The notes: generated from the sequence alone by a model not told the origin. A DNA stretch of 6,333 nt from Acidimicrobiia bacterium (GCA_025923175.1 JAICGL010000257.1:1-6333); one strand, 5' to 3'. Numbered from the stretch's first letter, positions 1-6,028 are shown. Numbers and translations are program-made.

Positions 1-2
1 AT

Positions 3-566
3 CACCTCTCCAGGGGCGGCGAGATCGCGCCTGACGTGCTGGCTCGGGCCAAGGCCGGCGACCGGCAGGCCTTCACCGAGGTCGTACGCCACTACGACCA
101 CCGCCTCCGGGCCCTCGCCTATCGCCTTCTCGGCGACCGGGCGGCCATGGACGACGCCCTCCAGGAGGCCTACGTCAAGGCCTACCGGGCCCTCCCGGGC
201 TTTCGGGAGGACGCCGGCCTGGGCACCTGGCTGTACCAGATCACCTACCGGGCCTGTATCGACCTCCAGCGCCGGGAGGGCCGCCACAAGACCGGCTCCA
301 CCGAATGGGCTCCGCCCACGGCAACCACCGCCACCGGCCCATCCGCCGATCCGGCCGCCACCGCCACCAGTCGCACCGACCTCCAACGGGCGCTGGCCAC
401 CCTGCCCGTCGATCAGCGGGCGGCTGTGCTGCTGGTCGACGCCGAAGGCCTCGACTACGACGACGCCGCCGCCGTCCTCGGGGTCGCCCCGGGGACGATC
501 GCCTCCCGCCTGTCGCGGGCCCGGGCCGCCCTCCGGGCTGCGCTGGCCGAAGGAGAGACCCGATGA
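3..566 (+). CDS. ECF-family RNA polymerase sigma factor (5' end outside window)
   Basis: Directs core RNA polymerase to a small regulon, normally under control of an adjacent anti-sigma factor. Counting from the GTG at 36, region sigma-2 spans about residues 8-80 (AGDRQAFTEVVRHY, then DALQEAYVKAYRALPGF and GTWLYQITYRACIDLQRR, the region 2.3/2.4 signature). Region sigma-4 spans about 114-170 (LATLPVDQRAAVLLVD, then the helix-turn-helix YDDAAAVLGVAPGTIASRLSR). The linker at about 84-113 is rich in Thr, Ala and Pro. Start: the frame stays open to the window edge, and the residues before GTG 36 (PD-VLARAKAGD) fit the family consensus, where an acidic residue precedes this segment. GTG 36 also lacks a good ribosome site. 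The true start is therefore probably upstream and the gene is 5'-partial here. The TGA stop overlaps the ATG of the next gene, as in translationally coupled sigma/anti-sigma pairs. The family call is firm; the subgroup and target promoters are not known. Confidence 0.93.
   Translation, partial: HLSRGGEIAPDVLARAKAGDRQAFTEVVRHYDHRLRALAYRLLGDRAAMDDALQEAYVKAYRALPGFREDAGLGTWLYQITYRACIDLQRREGRHKTGSTEWAPPTATTATGPSADPAATATSRTDLQRALATLPVDQRAAVLLVDAEGLDYDDAAAVLGVAPGTIASRLSRARAALRAALAEGETR
551..557 (+). promoter_or_regulatory. Ribosome binding site for the anti-sigma gene
   Basis: AGGAGAG lies 5 nt before the ATG at 563, inside the last codons of the sigma factor gene. This sets the start of the downstream gene at 563 rather than at the earlier in-frame ATG at 305, which lies deep within the sigma gene. 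Confidence 0.8.
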
Positions 567-2044
567 GCTCCCACGAACCCGAACGCGACGACCGCGTCGG
601 CGAAACCCTCGCGGATCTGCCCGTCCCCGAACACGGCCCCACCTTCTGGGCCGACCTCGACCACCGTCTTCAAGGAGAATCCGTGCAACAGATCGAGTCT
701 GGGGAGCTTCACCTGCCTCCCCCCAGCACCCCCGGATCCGCCGACCCGAAGCCGAACCGGAACCCCCTGCCCGCCGAGACCGTGAGCCTCGAGGAGGAGC
801 GAGCCCGCCGGGCCGCCCGCCGCAATGGCCGGATGAACCGCTACCTCGGCGCCGCCGCCGCGGCCGTCGTCCTGGTCGTCGCCGTGGCCGGTGGCCTCAG
901 GGTCATCCAGGACGACGACGGCACCGACATCCGGGCCGCCGACCGCCCCGCCGGGACGACCGGCCCCAGCACCGCAACGCCGGCCGCCGCCCCGGCCGAG
1001 TTCTCCGCCACCTACGACGGCATCGAAGGCCTCGACGGCCCCGACGGGTGCTGCAGCCAGTGGCGCCTCACCGTCGCGCGGGATGGCAGCTACCGCTGGA
1101 CCTCCACCGACGGCGCCTCCGACATCGTGTACAACGCCGAGCTCGGCATGCACTGGGAGGTCGTGACCCTGGGTGCCGGAGCGTCCAAGGAGCGGCCGAA
1201 CTACATCATCAGCGCCGGTGTTCCGGCCGGCGGGCCGGACCAGCGTGTTTCCCGGCCCGACCCGCTCGGCCCTGTCGCCGACTTCGTCGCCGCGCTCGCG
1301 CGGGCGGGCGACCCCCGCATCAGCACCGGCACCGTTGCCGGACGGGCGACCTGGCACTATGACGGCCCCGCCGTAAAGGACCTCCTTGGCGGCGACGGCG
1401 CCCCGAACCACGTCGTGGCCGACGTCGACCAGCAAAGCGGCGTCCTCCTGCAACTGACGCGCCAGGTCGACGATCTCGTCGTGAACCGCTTCACCGCCTC
1501 CGATGTCGTGACCGGCGGCCAGGCCGACCGAACGAAGTACTGGGTCGAGGTGCCGCCCGGCGGGAACACGACCCCCGTCTCGATCGGCTTCGAGAAGAAG
1601 ACCCTCGACGAGGCAGCCGCTGCCGGGCTGCCCTACCAGCTGCTCGTGCCGACCAAGTTGCCCGACGGCTTCACGCTCGAATCGGTGTCGGTCGACCGTG
1701 ACGTGCCCTCGGGGACGGGCCCCGAGGGGATGAACCCGCCCCAGAAGCAGATCGTGGCCATGACGTGGTGGGACGGTACCCACCGGTTCGCCGTCACGCT
1801 GCGGCCCAGGGGCACCGACCAGTGGGACGACCCATTCGGCGCCGAGGGGATGCGCACCGACGACCAGCCCGTCCACCTCCCCCTCACCGGTCGTCCGGTA
1901 CTCGACGGCGAGCTCGTCGTCGAGGCTCCGTTCGTACCGCACCTGTGGGGTATCACTGGTGACATCGTCGTGACCGTCTCGGGTGACCTGCCCAGGGCCG
2001 AACTGGAGCGGGTCGCCGGCTCGCTCCAGCCTCATCGCAGCTAG
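563..2044 (+). CDS. Single-pass membrane anti-sigma factor / extracytoplasmic sensor, 493 aa
   Basis: Probable regulator of the sigma factor encoded just upstream; the ATGA overlap makes the pair co-transcribed and translationally coupled. The N-terminal, presumably cytoplasmic, part (residues 1-93) is charged and contains GPTFWADLDHRL at 25-36, a type of motif seen in actinobacterial anti-sigma N-termini. It has no HX3CX2C zinc motif. A run of basic residues (81-93) precedes one transmembrane helix at about 95-114 (GAAAAAVVLVVAVAGGL). After it come a low-complexity Pro/Ala/Thr linker (about 120-147) and a large extracytoplasmic domain (about 147-490). That domain contains a Cys pair at 163-164 and a C-terminal subdomain beginning near LPYQLLVPTKLPDGFTLESV (356-375). 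This architecture resembles RseB/LolA-like or DUF4367-like sensor domains, but I cannot assign one securely. The anti-sigma role is inferred from position and topology, and the signal sensed is unknown. Confidence 0.78.
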   Translation: MSSHEPERDDRVGETLADLPVPEHGPTFWADLDHRLQGESVQQIESGELHLPPPSTPGSADPKPNRNPLPAETVSLEEERARRAARRNGRMNRYLGAAAAAVVLVVAVAGGLRVIQDDDGTDIRAADRPAGTTGPSTATPAAAPAEFSATYDGIEGLDGPDGCCSQWRLTVARDGSYRWTSTDGASDIVYNAELGMHWEVVTLGAGASKERPNYIISAGVPAGGPDQRVSRPDPLGPVADFVAALARAGDPRISTGTVAGRATWHYDGPAVKDLLGGDGAPNHVVADVDQQSGVLLQLTRQVDDLVVNRFTASDVVTGGQADRTKYWVEVPPGGNTTPVSIGFEKKTLDEAAAAGLPYQLLVPTKLPDGFTLESVSVDRDVPSGTGPEGMNPPQKQIVAMTWWDGTHRFAVTLRPRGTDQWDDPFGAEGMRTDDQPVHLPLTGRPVLDGELVVEAPFVPHLWGITGDIVVTVSGDLPRAELERVAGSLQPHRS

Positions 2045-2063
2045 GTAGCAACCGACCCCCCGG

Positions 2064-2081
2064 CCGCGGAACCTTTCGCGG
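2064..2081 (+). terminator. GC-rich hairpin after the sigma/anti-sigma operon
   Basis: CCGCG (2064-2068) pairs with CGCGG (2077-2081), and a G-U plus an A-T pair extend the stem toward a short loop. It lies 20 nt after the stop codon. There is no T-run after the stem, so it is either a U-less actinobacterial-type terminator or an mRNA 3'-end stabilising hairpin. Confidence 0.45.
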
Positions 2082-2164
2082 CAATTGGCAGGAGTTGTCC
2101 CCTTCGGAGCGAATTACTCGTTGGGGAGTTCCACACGATCGGCGCGGCTGGGGGGTCACATTTC
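2082..2164 (+). promoter_or_regulatory. Upstream region of the coiled-coil gene with repeats; promoter not resolved
   Basis: This gap should hold the promoter of the gene at 2165. TTGGCA at 2085-2090 could be a -35 element, with AT-rich GAATTACT (2111-2118) downstream as a poor -10. A direct repeat GGAGTT occurs at 2091-2096 and 2125-2130. CCCC (2099-2102) and GGGG (2123-2126) enclose a nested GAG...CTC pair around GAATTA, so the leader could fold. No strong Shine-Dalgarno sequence precedes the ATG, only a G-run (about 2149-2155). I cannot assign an exact promoter. Confidence 0.3.
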
Positions 2165-2890
2165 ATGGATCTGGCGGGGCAGGTGAGCTACCGGCAGCTT
2201 GCCGAGGAGATCGGCGAGGTGCTGCAGGCAGCAGCTGAGACGGCTGAGAAGATGCAGGAAGAAGCTCGCGGCGACGCCGCCCGCATCCGGACAGAAGCCG
2301 AGGCGGAGCTTCGCAACGCGTACGCCGAGGGCCGCCGGATTCTCGAGGAGGCCCGCATGGAGGCCGACATGCTGCGGGCCGAGGCCCAGTGGCAGTCGCA
2401 GGAGGTTCTCGCCCAGGCCCGCCGTCAGGCGGCGGAGAGCATGACCGGCGCCAACACCCGCCTGGCCAATCTCGAACAGGCCGAGTCCCGGGTACTGGAC
2501 CGCCTGGCCGGTGTGGGCCAGTTCCTGGCCGACACCCTCGCCACGATCCGGGAAGGCCAGCGCGAGGCCGCTGCGGCCATCGCCGGCGGAGACTTCCTTC
2601 CGGAGATCCCCGAAGTTCCCAAACACGTCAGTGACGTCGACGACGGCGACGACGACGCCGATCAGCCCAGCGGCAAGGTGTACTTCGTCGAGTTCCCTCC
2701 CCCGGCCCCGGCCATGCCGACGCCGATGCCCGAGCCGGCCGAGCCTTACTCCGACGACCCCGACACAGAGATCGTGCTCACGGAGAACCCCGGCGCCAGC
2801 CTGTTCAACTCCGACCGGGAGCGCTCAGAATGGGCTCCCCCGCCGGAGATGCCCACCTGGTGGATCCGAGGCGGCGGCGTCCAAGGCTGA
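2165..2890 (+). CDS. DivIVA-like coiled-coil protein, 241 aa
   Basis: A soluble protein with no signal peptide or membrane segment. Residues about 10-135 form a long Ala/Glu/Arg-rich heptad region (for example EKMQEEARGDAARIRTEAEAEL and AEGRRILEEARMEADMLRAEAQ), the kind of coiled coil seen in DivIVA/Wag31 and F0-b-like proteins. The canonical DivIVA N-terminal membrane-binding domain (RGY...EVDxFL-type signature) is not visible, so this is only DivIVA-like. From about residue 142 the protein becomes acidic and Pro-rich (DVDDGDDDAD at 157-166; PPPAPAMPTPMPEPAEP at 178-194), probably disordered. It ends with a distinctive PPPEMPTWWIRGGG segment (225-238) that may be a short docking motif. It appears to be a single-gene unit, since hairpins flank it at 2064 and 2917. 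A role in cell shape or division scaffolding is a guess from the fold type; the function is not established. Confidence 0.72.
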   Translation: MDLAGQVSYRQLAEEIGEVLQAAAETAEKMQEEARGDAARIRTEAEAELRNAYAEGRRILEEARMEADMLRAEAQWQSQEVLAQARRQAAESMTGANTRLANLEQAESRVLDRLAGVGQFLADTLATIREGQREAAAAIAGGDFLPEIPEVPKHVSDVDDGDDDADQPSGKVYFVEFPPPAPAMPTPMPEPAEPYSDDPDTEIVLTENPGASLFNSDRERSEWAPPPEMPTWWIRGGGVQG

Positions 2891-2916
2891 GCCCTTCGGC
2901 GTTCTTTTGCGGCACC

Positions 2917-2935
2917 CGTCCGTCGAAAATGGACG
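2917..2935 (+). terminator. Weak hairpin in the gap before the NADH dehydrogenase gene
   Basis: CGTCC (2917-2921) and GGACG (2931-2935) are perfect inverted copies around a 9-nt A-rich loop, 26 nt after the stop of the coiled-coil gene. The stem is short and has no T-run, so this may be a weak terminator or chance. Confidence 0.25.
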
Positions 2936-2964
2936 CAGGTCCCGTGGAGCGCGGGCTGTCTGCC

Positions 2965-2970
2965 ACGATG
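2965..2970 (+). promoter_or_regulatory. Possible -10 element of a leaderless NADH dehydrogenase transcript
   Basis: CACGAT ends 7 nt before the ATG at 2978, and no Shine-Dalgarno sequence lies in the usual window before that ATG. This spacing is typical of leaderless actinobacterial mRNAs. A matching -35 is not convincing, so the call is weak. Confidence 0.25.
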
Positions 2971-2977
2971 GCGGCCT

Positions 2978-4318
2978 ATGACGGCGGCGCGGAAGCGGGT
3001 GGTGATCGTGGGCGGCGGCTTCGGCGGCCTTGCCTGCGCCCGGGCCCTCGACGGTGCTGACGTCGACGTCCTTCTGCTCGACTCTCGCAACTACCACCTG
3101 TTCACCCCGCTGCTGTACCAGGTGGCCACGGCGCTGCTCGACCCGTCCGACATCGCCTATCCCTTCCGGACGGTGTTTCGCCGTTCCCGCAACGTCCGCT
3201 TCCGCCAGGCCCGGGTGACCGGTGTCGACTTCGACTCCCGACGGCTCAGCGTGGCCGGCGGCGACACGATCCCCTATGACGATCTGGTCCTGGCGACCGG
3301 CAGCGCCAATGCGTACTTCGGGAACCCCGAGCTGGCCGAGCGGACGATCGGCATGAAGGCGCTCGACGAGGCGATGCGGCTCCGCAACCACGCCCTGTCG
3401 TGCCTTGAACGAGCGGCGCAGATCGCCGACCCGGCGGAGCGGGCGGAATGGCTGACCTTCGTGATCGTGGGTGGAGGGCCGACCGGCGTGGAATATGCCG
3501 GCGCGCTGGCCGAGTTGCTCGAGATGGTGCTCGGCCGCGACTTCCCGGAGCTGGCACCAGGTTCGGGCCGGGTCGTGCTGGTCGAGGGCGCCGATCGGCT
3601 CCTCGGGGCGTTCCATCCCCGGCTCGGCGCCTACGCCGCCGACACGCTGCAGGGTCGCGGGGTCGAGGTGCGCCTGTCGACGCTGGTGCGGGAAGCGACC
3701 GAGGAGGCCGCGGTGCTCTCGACGGGTGACAGGGTCGGGGCCCGGACGATCGTCTGGTGCGCCGGTGTCGGACCCATCGATCCCTTACCGGATAAGGGTT
3801 CCGGCGGCAACGGTGGCGGCGACGCGCCGGTCTCCCGAAGCCGGTCCAAGCGGCTGGAGGTCGACGGATACCTGCGACTGCGGCCATCGCCCGGGGGTAC
3901 GGGGGTGTCCCCCGGGAATGTCTACGCCATCGGCGATGTCGCCTCCGTCCGCCAGGGAGAAGGCGAGCTGCCGATGCTCTCCCCGCCGGCGATGCAGGAA
4001 GGCCGCTACGTGGCCCGGGCCATCCTCGACGGGGGCACGCCCGCCCACCCGTTCCGCTACCGGGACAAGGGCACGATGGCCACCATCGGGCGGCGGGCGG
4101 CGGTGTGCCAGGTCGGCCCGTTGCGCCTGCGGGGCTTCCTCGGCTGGATCACCTGGCTGGTGGTCCACCTCTACTACCTGATCGGGTTCCGCAACCGCGC
4201 CGTGGTGCTGGCCTCGTGGGGCTGGGACTACGTCCGGCGCGACCGGCCGATCCGGCTGATCGTGCGTAGCCGCTACGACCCGGTGGTGGCGAGCCTCGTT
4301 CCCGAAGAACCCGGGTAA
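2978..4318 (+). CDS. ndh: Type II NADH dehydrogenase (NADH:quinone oxidoreductase), FAD-dependent, 446 aa
   Basis: Transfers electrons from NADH to membrane quinone without pumping protons, working at the inner face of the cytoplasmic membrane. The N-terminal FAD-binding Rossmann motif is VVIVGGGFGG (8-17), with an acidic residue near 35. Next comes HLFTPLLYQVAT (40-51), a family hallmark. YDDLVLATGS is at 100-109, and the second, NADH-binding Rossmann motif VIVGGGPTGVE is at 162-172. VYAIGD (315-320) is the second FAD contact. PPAMQEGRYVA (336-346) corresponds to the quinone-site AQxAxQxG region, and KGTMATIGRRAAV is at 364-376. A C-terminal hydrophobic/amphipathic segment, LGWITWLVVHLYYLIGF (388-404), would anchor it to the membrane. 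Length is close to the usual 400-460 aa. A low-complexity stretch, residues about 270-313, carries two DNA palindromes (3783-3799 and 3890-3916). The 3' end overlaps the convergent zinc-finger gene by 46 bp. A related sulfide or other quinone oxidoreductase is less likely because no redox-active cysteine pair is evident. Confidence 0.92.
   Translation: MTAARKRVVIVGGGFGGLACARALDGADVDVLLLDSRNYHLFTPLLYQVATALLDPSDIAYPFRTVFRRSRNVRFRQARVTGVDFDSRRLSVAGGDTIPYDDLVLATGSANAYFGNPELAERTIGMKALDEAMRLRNHALSCLERAAQIADPAERAEWLTFVIVGGGPTGVEYAGALAELLEMVLGRDFPELAPGSGRVVLVEGADRLLGAFHPRLGAYAADTLQGRGVEVRLSTLVREATEEAAVLSTGDRVGARTIVWCAGVGPIDPLPDKGSGGNGGGDAPVSRSRSKRLEVDGYLRLRPSPGGTGVSPGNVYAIGDVASVRQGEGELPMLSPPAMQEGRYVARAILDGGTPAHPFRYRDKGTMATIGRRAAVCQVGPLRLRGFLGWITWLVVHLYYLIGFRNRAVVLASWGWDYVRRDRPIRLIVRSRYDPVVASLVPEEPG
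3783..3799. repeat. Short perfect inverted repeat inside the NADH dehydrogenase gene
   Basis: CCCTTA (3783-3788) and TAAGGG (3794-3799) form a perfect 6-bp stem with a 5-nt loop, encoding PLPDKG in the variable loop before the second FAD contact. It may be chance or a remnant of a small inserted repeat. Confidence 0.4.
3890..3916. repeat. C/G-run palindromic repeat, copy 1 (inside ndh)
   Basis: CCCGGGGG (3890-3897) and CCCCCGGG (3909-3916) are perfect 8-bp inverted arms around an 11-nt loop that itself contains GGGGG. The core 3892-3913 is, on the minus strand, identical at 21 of 22 positions to 6153-6174. In frame it encodes PGGTGVSPG (residues 305-313), just before the VYAIGD FAD motif, where homologues usually have only a short turn. 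It therefore looks like a tolerated in-frame insertion of a dispersed repeat. Confidence 0.7.
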
Positions 4319-4899
4319 CCGGCCGAGCGGGCCATCTCCCACACCGCCGCCAGGCCCATCACGTCGAGCAGGTGGGCCGATTCGTTGAGCAGCGTCGCCG
4401 TCCCTCGGACGAGGTCGACGCCCGTGGTGATGGCCAGGCAGCCGACGACGGCGGCCACCAGCGGCAGCATCCCGTAGGCCCGCGCCGGCCGCCAGCCGAC
4501 GAAGAAGAACCCGACGGCCAGGGCGAAGTCGAACGAACCAATCTCACGAGCGAGGTGGATGGGCGCTCCGGCATCGCGGCCGAAGAGCAGCACCGGGACG
4601 GCCAGCAGCATCTGCACCACCGCCAGGGTGATGAGACCGATGCGCAGCGCCTGCGGGTCGAACCGGGACGCCCGGCCCACCCGCTGCTCGTTGATGGCGG
4701 CCATGATCGTGGGCGTCATGTCCGGGGCCACCTCGGTGGCGGCGACCCGGACGGCCCGGGTCAGGCCGATGGCCTCCGACTCGAACTGGCGACAGGCCTG
4801 GCAGTGAGCCAGGTGCCAGGCGAGGGCGGCGTCATCGATCCCGGTGTCCTCACCGTCGAGGCGGGCAGAGATCCCCAGGCGATAGTTCTCGCATTCCAT
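4273..4899 (-). CDS. Zinc-finger (ZAS, zf-HC2-type) anti-sigma-like membrane protein, 208 aa
   Basis: The N-terminus MECENYRLGISARLDGE, followed by WHLAHCQAC, gives Cys3, His29, Cys33 and Cys36, the C...HX3CX2C ligand pattern of zinc-binding anti-sigma domains that hold ECF sigma factors. After it come hydrophobic segments at about 86-106 (LRIGLITLAVVQMLLAVPVLLF), 124-136, 143-160 and perhaps 177-190, so the rest is a small multi-pass membrane domain rather than the usual single helix. The ATG at 4899 is chosen because the zinc-binding domain starts there. The frame stays open far upstream, but only as a shadow of the neighbouring gene. An ECF-type promoter sits directly before it with the -10 only 7 nt from the ATG, and there is no clear Shine-Dalgarno sequence, so translation is probably from a leaderless mRNA. 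It lies 38 bp downstream of the exported membrane protein gene. Its sigma partner is not adjacent in this window. The anti-sigma role is inferred from the motif; the family seems linked to copper loci in actinobacteria (from memory). Confidence 0.82.
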   Translation of the reverse strand: MECENYRLGISARLDGEDTGIDDAALAWHLAHCQACRQFESEAIGLTRAVRVAATEVAPDMTPTIMAAINEQRVGRASRFDPQALRIGLITLAVVQMLLAVPVLLFGRDAGAPIHLAREIGSFDFALAVGFFFVGWRPARAYGMLPLVAAVVGCLAITTGVDLVRGTATLLNESAHLLDVMGLAAVWEMARSAGYPGSSGTRLATTGS

Positions 4900-4906
4900 G
4901 CCCCGA

Positions 4907-4937
4907 TAGTCGCCGGTAAGGCCCTTGAAGTTCCCGC
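4907..4937 (-). promoter_or_regulatory. ECF-type promoter of the zinc-finger gene
   Basis: On the minus strand, GCGGGAACTT (4937-4928, containing the -35 GGAAC at 4934-4930) is followed by CGACTA (4912-4907) after exactly 17 nt from GGAAC. GGAAC with a CG-starting -10 at 16-17 nt is the classic ECF sigma layout. The same 10-mer and CGACT at the same spacing occur before the ycnI-like gene. Only 7 nt separate the -10 from the ATG at 4899, so transcription should start at or next to the ATG. Confidence 0.62.
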
Positions 4938-4947
4938 CTACGCGGGA
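4932..4947. repeat. Inverted repeat across the stop codon of the membrane protein gene
   Basis: TCCCGC (4932-4937) and GCGGGA (4942-4947) are perfect arms around a 4-nt loop, CTAC, that contains the TAG stop (minus strand) of the gene at 4938-6023. The left arm overlaps the -35 of the zinc-finger promoter. It could act as a transcript 3' hairpin that separates the two genes, or as an operator. It lacks a T-run. Confidence 0.45.
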
Positions 4948-6023
4948 GCGAGTGCGTCGTCCGCCTGGTTCCGGGCTGGGCCGAACAGGCCGACGGCGCG
5001 CAGCACCGCCGCCAGTGCCAACCCGAGGCCGAGCCCGACGGAGAGCGCCACCGCCAGCCGGGCCAGGTCGGCGGCGAATCCGAAGGGCACCTCGGAGCGC
5101 GACAGGTTCCCGAGGTCGGCGACGCCGCCGAGGAAGGCGATCTGGAGGCCCGCCACGGCGGCCAGCGACAGCCCGTCGGCCCGGCCGCGCCGCAGCCACA
5201 CGATGGCCAGGATGCCGACCGCCCAGGCCAACGGCTGGAAGGGGCTCTGGGTGATCGACTTGGTCAGCCGGGAGCCGAGCTCGCCAGCGTTGGCCAGGCC
5301 GAGGCCGAGGACGTGGAAGGCGTCGACGGCCAGCAGGACGGCGGTGACCATCGCCAGGCTCGCCGCCCAGCCAGGGCGCCGTCCGAGGACGACGACCACG
5401 GCCAGCGAGGCGACGATCAGGGCGAACCAGGGCAGCGGGCTCGGACCGGGCTCCCAGACGAGGTCGCCTTTGGCGGCGATGTCCTGCGTGCCGAGCCGCA
5501 TCGGTACCGACCACTGCGGGTCGTTGGCGTTCATCTTGATGACGTGCCGCTTGTCGGGGTCGTTCCGCACCTCGGGCGGGTTGATGTTGCCCATCCAGTG
5601 GATCCGGTGGTCGTGCCACCGCGCGATCGGCTCGGAGGACACCTTCTCCCAGTCGGTGTCGCCGACCTTGGCCTGCTCCGCCTCCGGCGGCGGTGTACCG
5701 CCCTTACGTGAGGCGTTGATGTATGTGGCCGGTGAGAGCTTGTTCTGGAAGACGCCTTCGGGGCCGACCCGCAGATACGGCTCGCCCTTGTAGCCGAGGA
5801 CGAGCAACTCCTGGCCACTGCGGTTCTCCGCCTGGAGGCGGCTGCCCGCTTCCACCACCTTGACCTCTAGGCCGGGCACGGTCGGGCTCACCGAGCGCAA
5901 CGTCGTCTGGAAGTTGGTGGCGCTCACGCCCGAGACGCTGTGGGCCGAGGCGGGCTGGGCGGCCACGCCGACCCAGACGAGGACGGCCGTGGCGACGAGG
6001 AGGGTGCGACGCATGGCGCTCAT
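4938..6023 (-). CDS. Exported multi-pass membrane protein of an uncharacterised, copper-locus-associated family, 361 aa
   Basis: A Sec signal peptide (basic MRR, hydrophobic 8-22, then PASA) predicts cleavage after Ala27, leaving His28 as the mature N-terminus. An extracytoplasmic domain (about 28-195) follows, with ENRSGQELLVLGYKGEPYLRVGPEGVF (66-92), SPATYIN (97-103) and an unusual RWHDHRIHWM (135-144) containing three His and two Trp, a candidate metal site. WSVPMRLG (171-178) and DLVWEPGPSPLPW (187-199) lead into about five transmembrane helices at roughly 198-214, 219-240, 264-277, 284-301 and 317-345. I recall proteins of this kind as hypothetical neighbours of CopC/YcnI genes in actinobacteria, but no function is established. 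The start at 6023 is favoured over Met4 because GAGGTG lies 5 nt before it. It is divergent from the ycnI-like gene and followed by the zinc-finger gene in the same direction. Copper binding, import or sensing is an inference from context and from the N-terminal His. Confidence 0.8.
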   Translation of the reverse strand: MSAMRRTLLVATAVLVWVGVAAQPASAHSVSGVSATNFQTTLRSVSPTVPGLEVKVVEAGSRLQAENRSGQELLVLGYKGEPYLRVGPEGVFQNKLSPATYINASRKGGTPPPEAEQAKVGDTDWEKVSSEPIARWHDHRIHWMGNINPPEVRNDPDKRHVIKMNANDPQWSVPMRLGTQDIAAKGDLVWEPGPSPLPWFALIVASLAVVVVLGRRPGWAASLAMVTAVLLAVDAFHVLGLGLANAGELGSRLTKSITQSPFQPLAWAVGILAIVWLRRGRADGLSLAAVAGLQIAFLGGVADLGNLSRSEVPFGFAADLARLAVALSVGLGLGLALAAVLRAVGLFGPARNQADDALAPA

Positions 6024-6028
6024 CGTCG

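Noticed and set aside
305..562. Earlier ATG for the anti-sigma gene at 305
   Set aside because: It lies inside the sigma factor gene, gives Arg-rich nonsense, and the ribosome site at 551 supports 563.
719..735. Possible third copy of the C/G-run repeat
   Set aside because: Only GCACCCCCG plus an adjacent C-run match; the GGGGGACA half is absent, so C-rich coding for PPPSTPG explains it.
756..783. GGAAC-N17-CGTGAG in the anti-sigma gene
   Set aside because: Well inside a coding sequence with no gene start nearby; it lacks the CGACT core shared by the two intergenic promoters.
455..2035. Long antisense ORF (526 codons) opposite the anti-sigma gene
   Set aside because: A product of high GC at third positions; composition is low-complexity Gly/Val/Arg, no domain is visible, and the plus-strand gene has a ribosome site and coupling.
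2068..2093. GGAAC at 2068 as an ECF -35 for the coiled-coil gene
   Set aside because: No CGAC/CGTC-like -10 lies 16-18 nt downstream, and GGAAC is part of the hairpin stem and loop at 2064-2081.
2825..3616. Minus-strand ORF opposite the start of ndh
   Set aside because: Shadow of the NADH dehydrogenase frame with no recognisable domain.
4900..5619. N-terminal extension of the zinc-finger gene up to 5619
   Set aside because: The extension is Arg/Pro-rich shadow coding of the membrane protein gene; the ZAS domain begins exactly at the ATG at 4899.
4372..5793. Plus-strand ORF (473 codons) across the two minus-strand genes
   Set aside because: The protein is Arg/Pro/Ser-rich with no motif. The minus strand encodes a signal peptide, transmembrane helices and a zinc motif in the same region.
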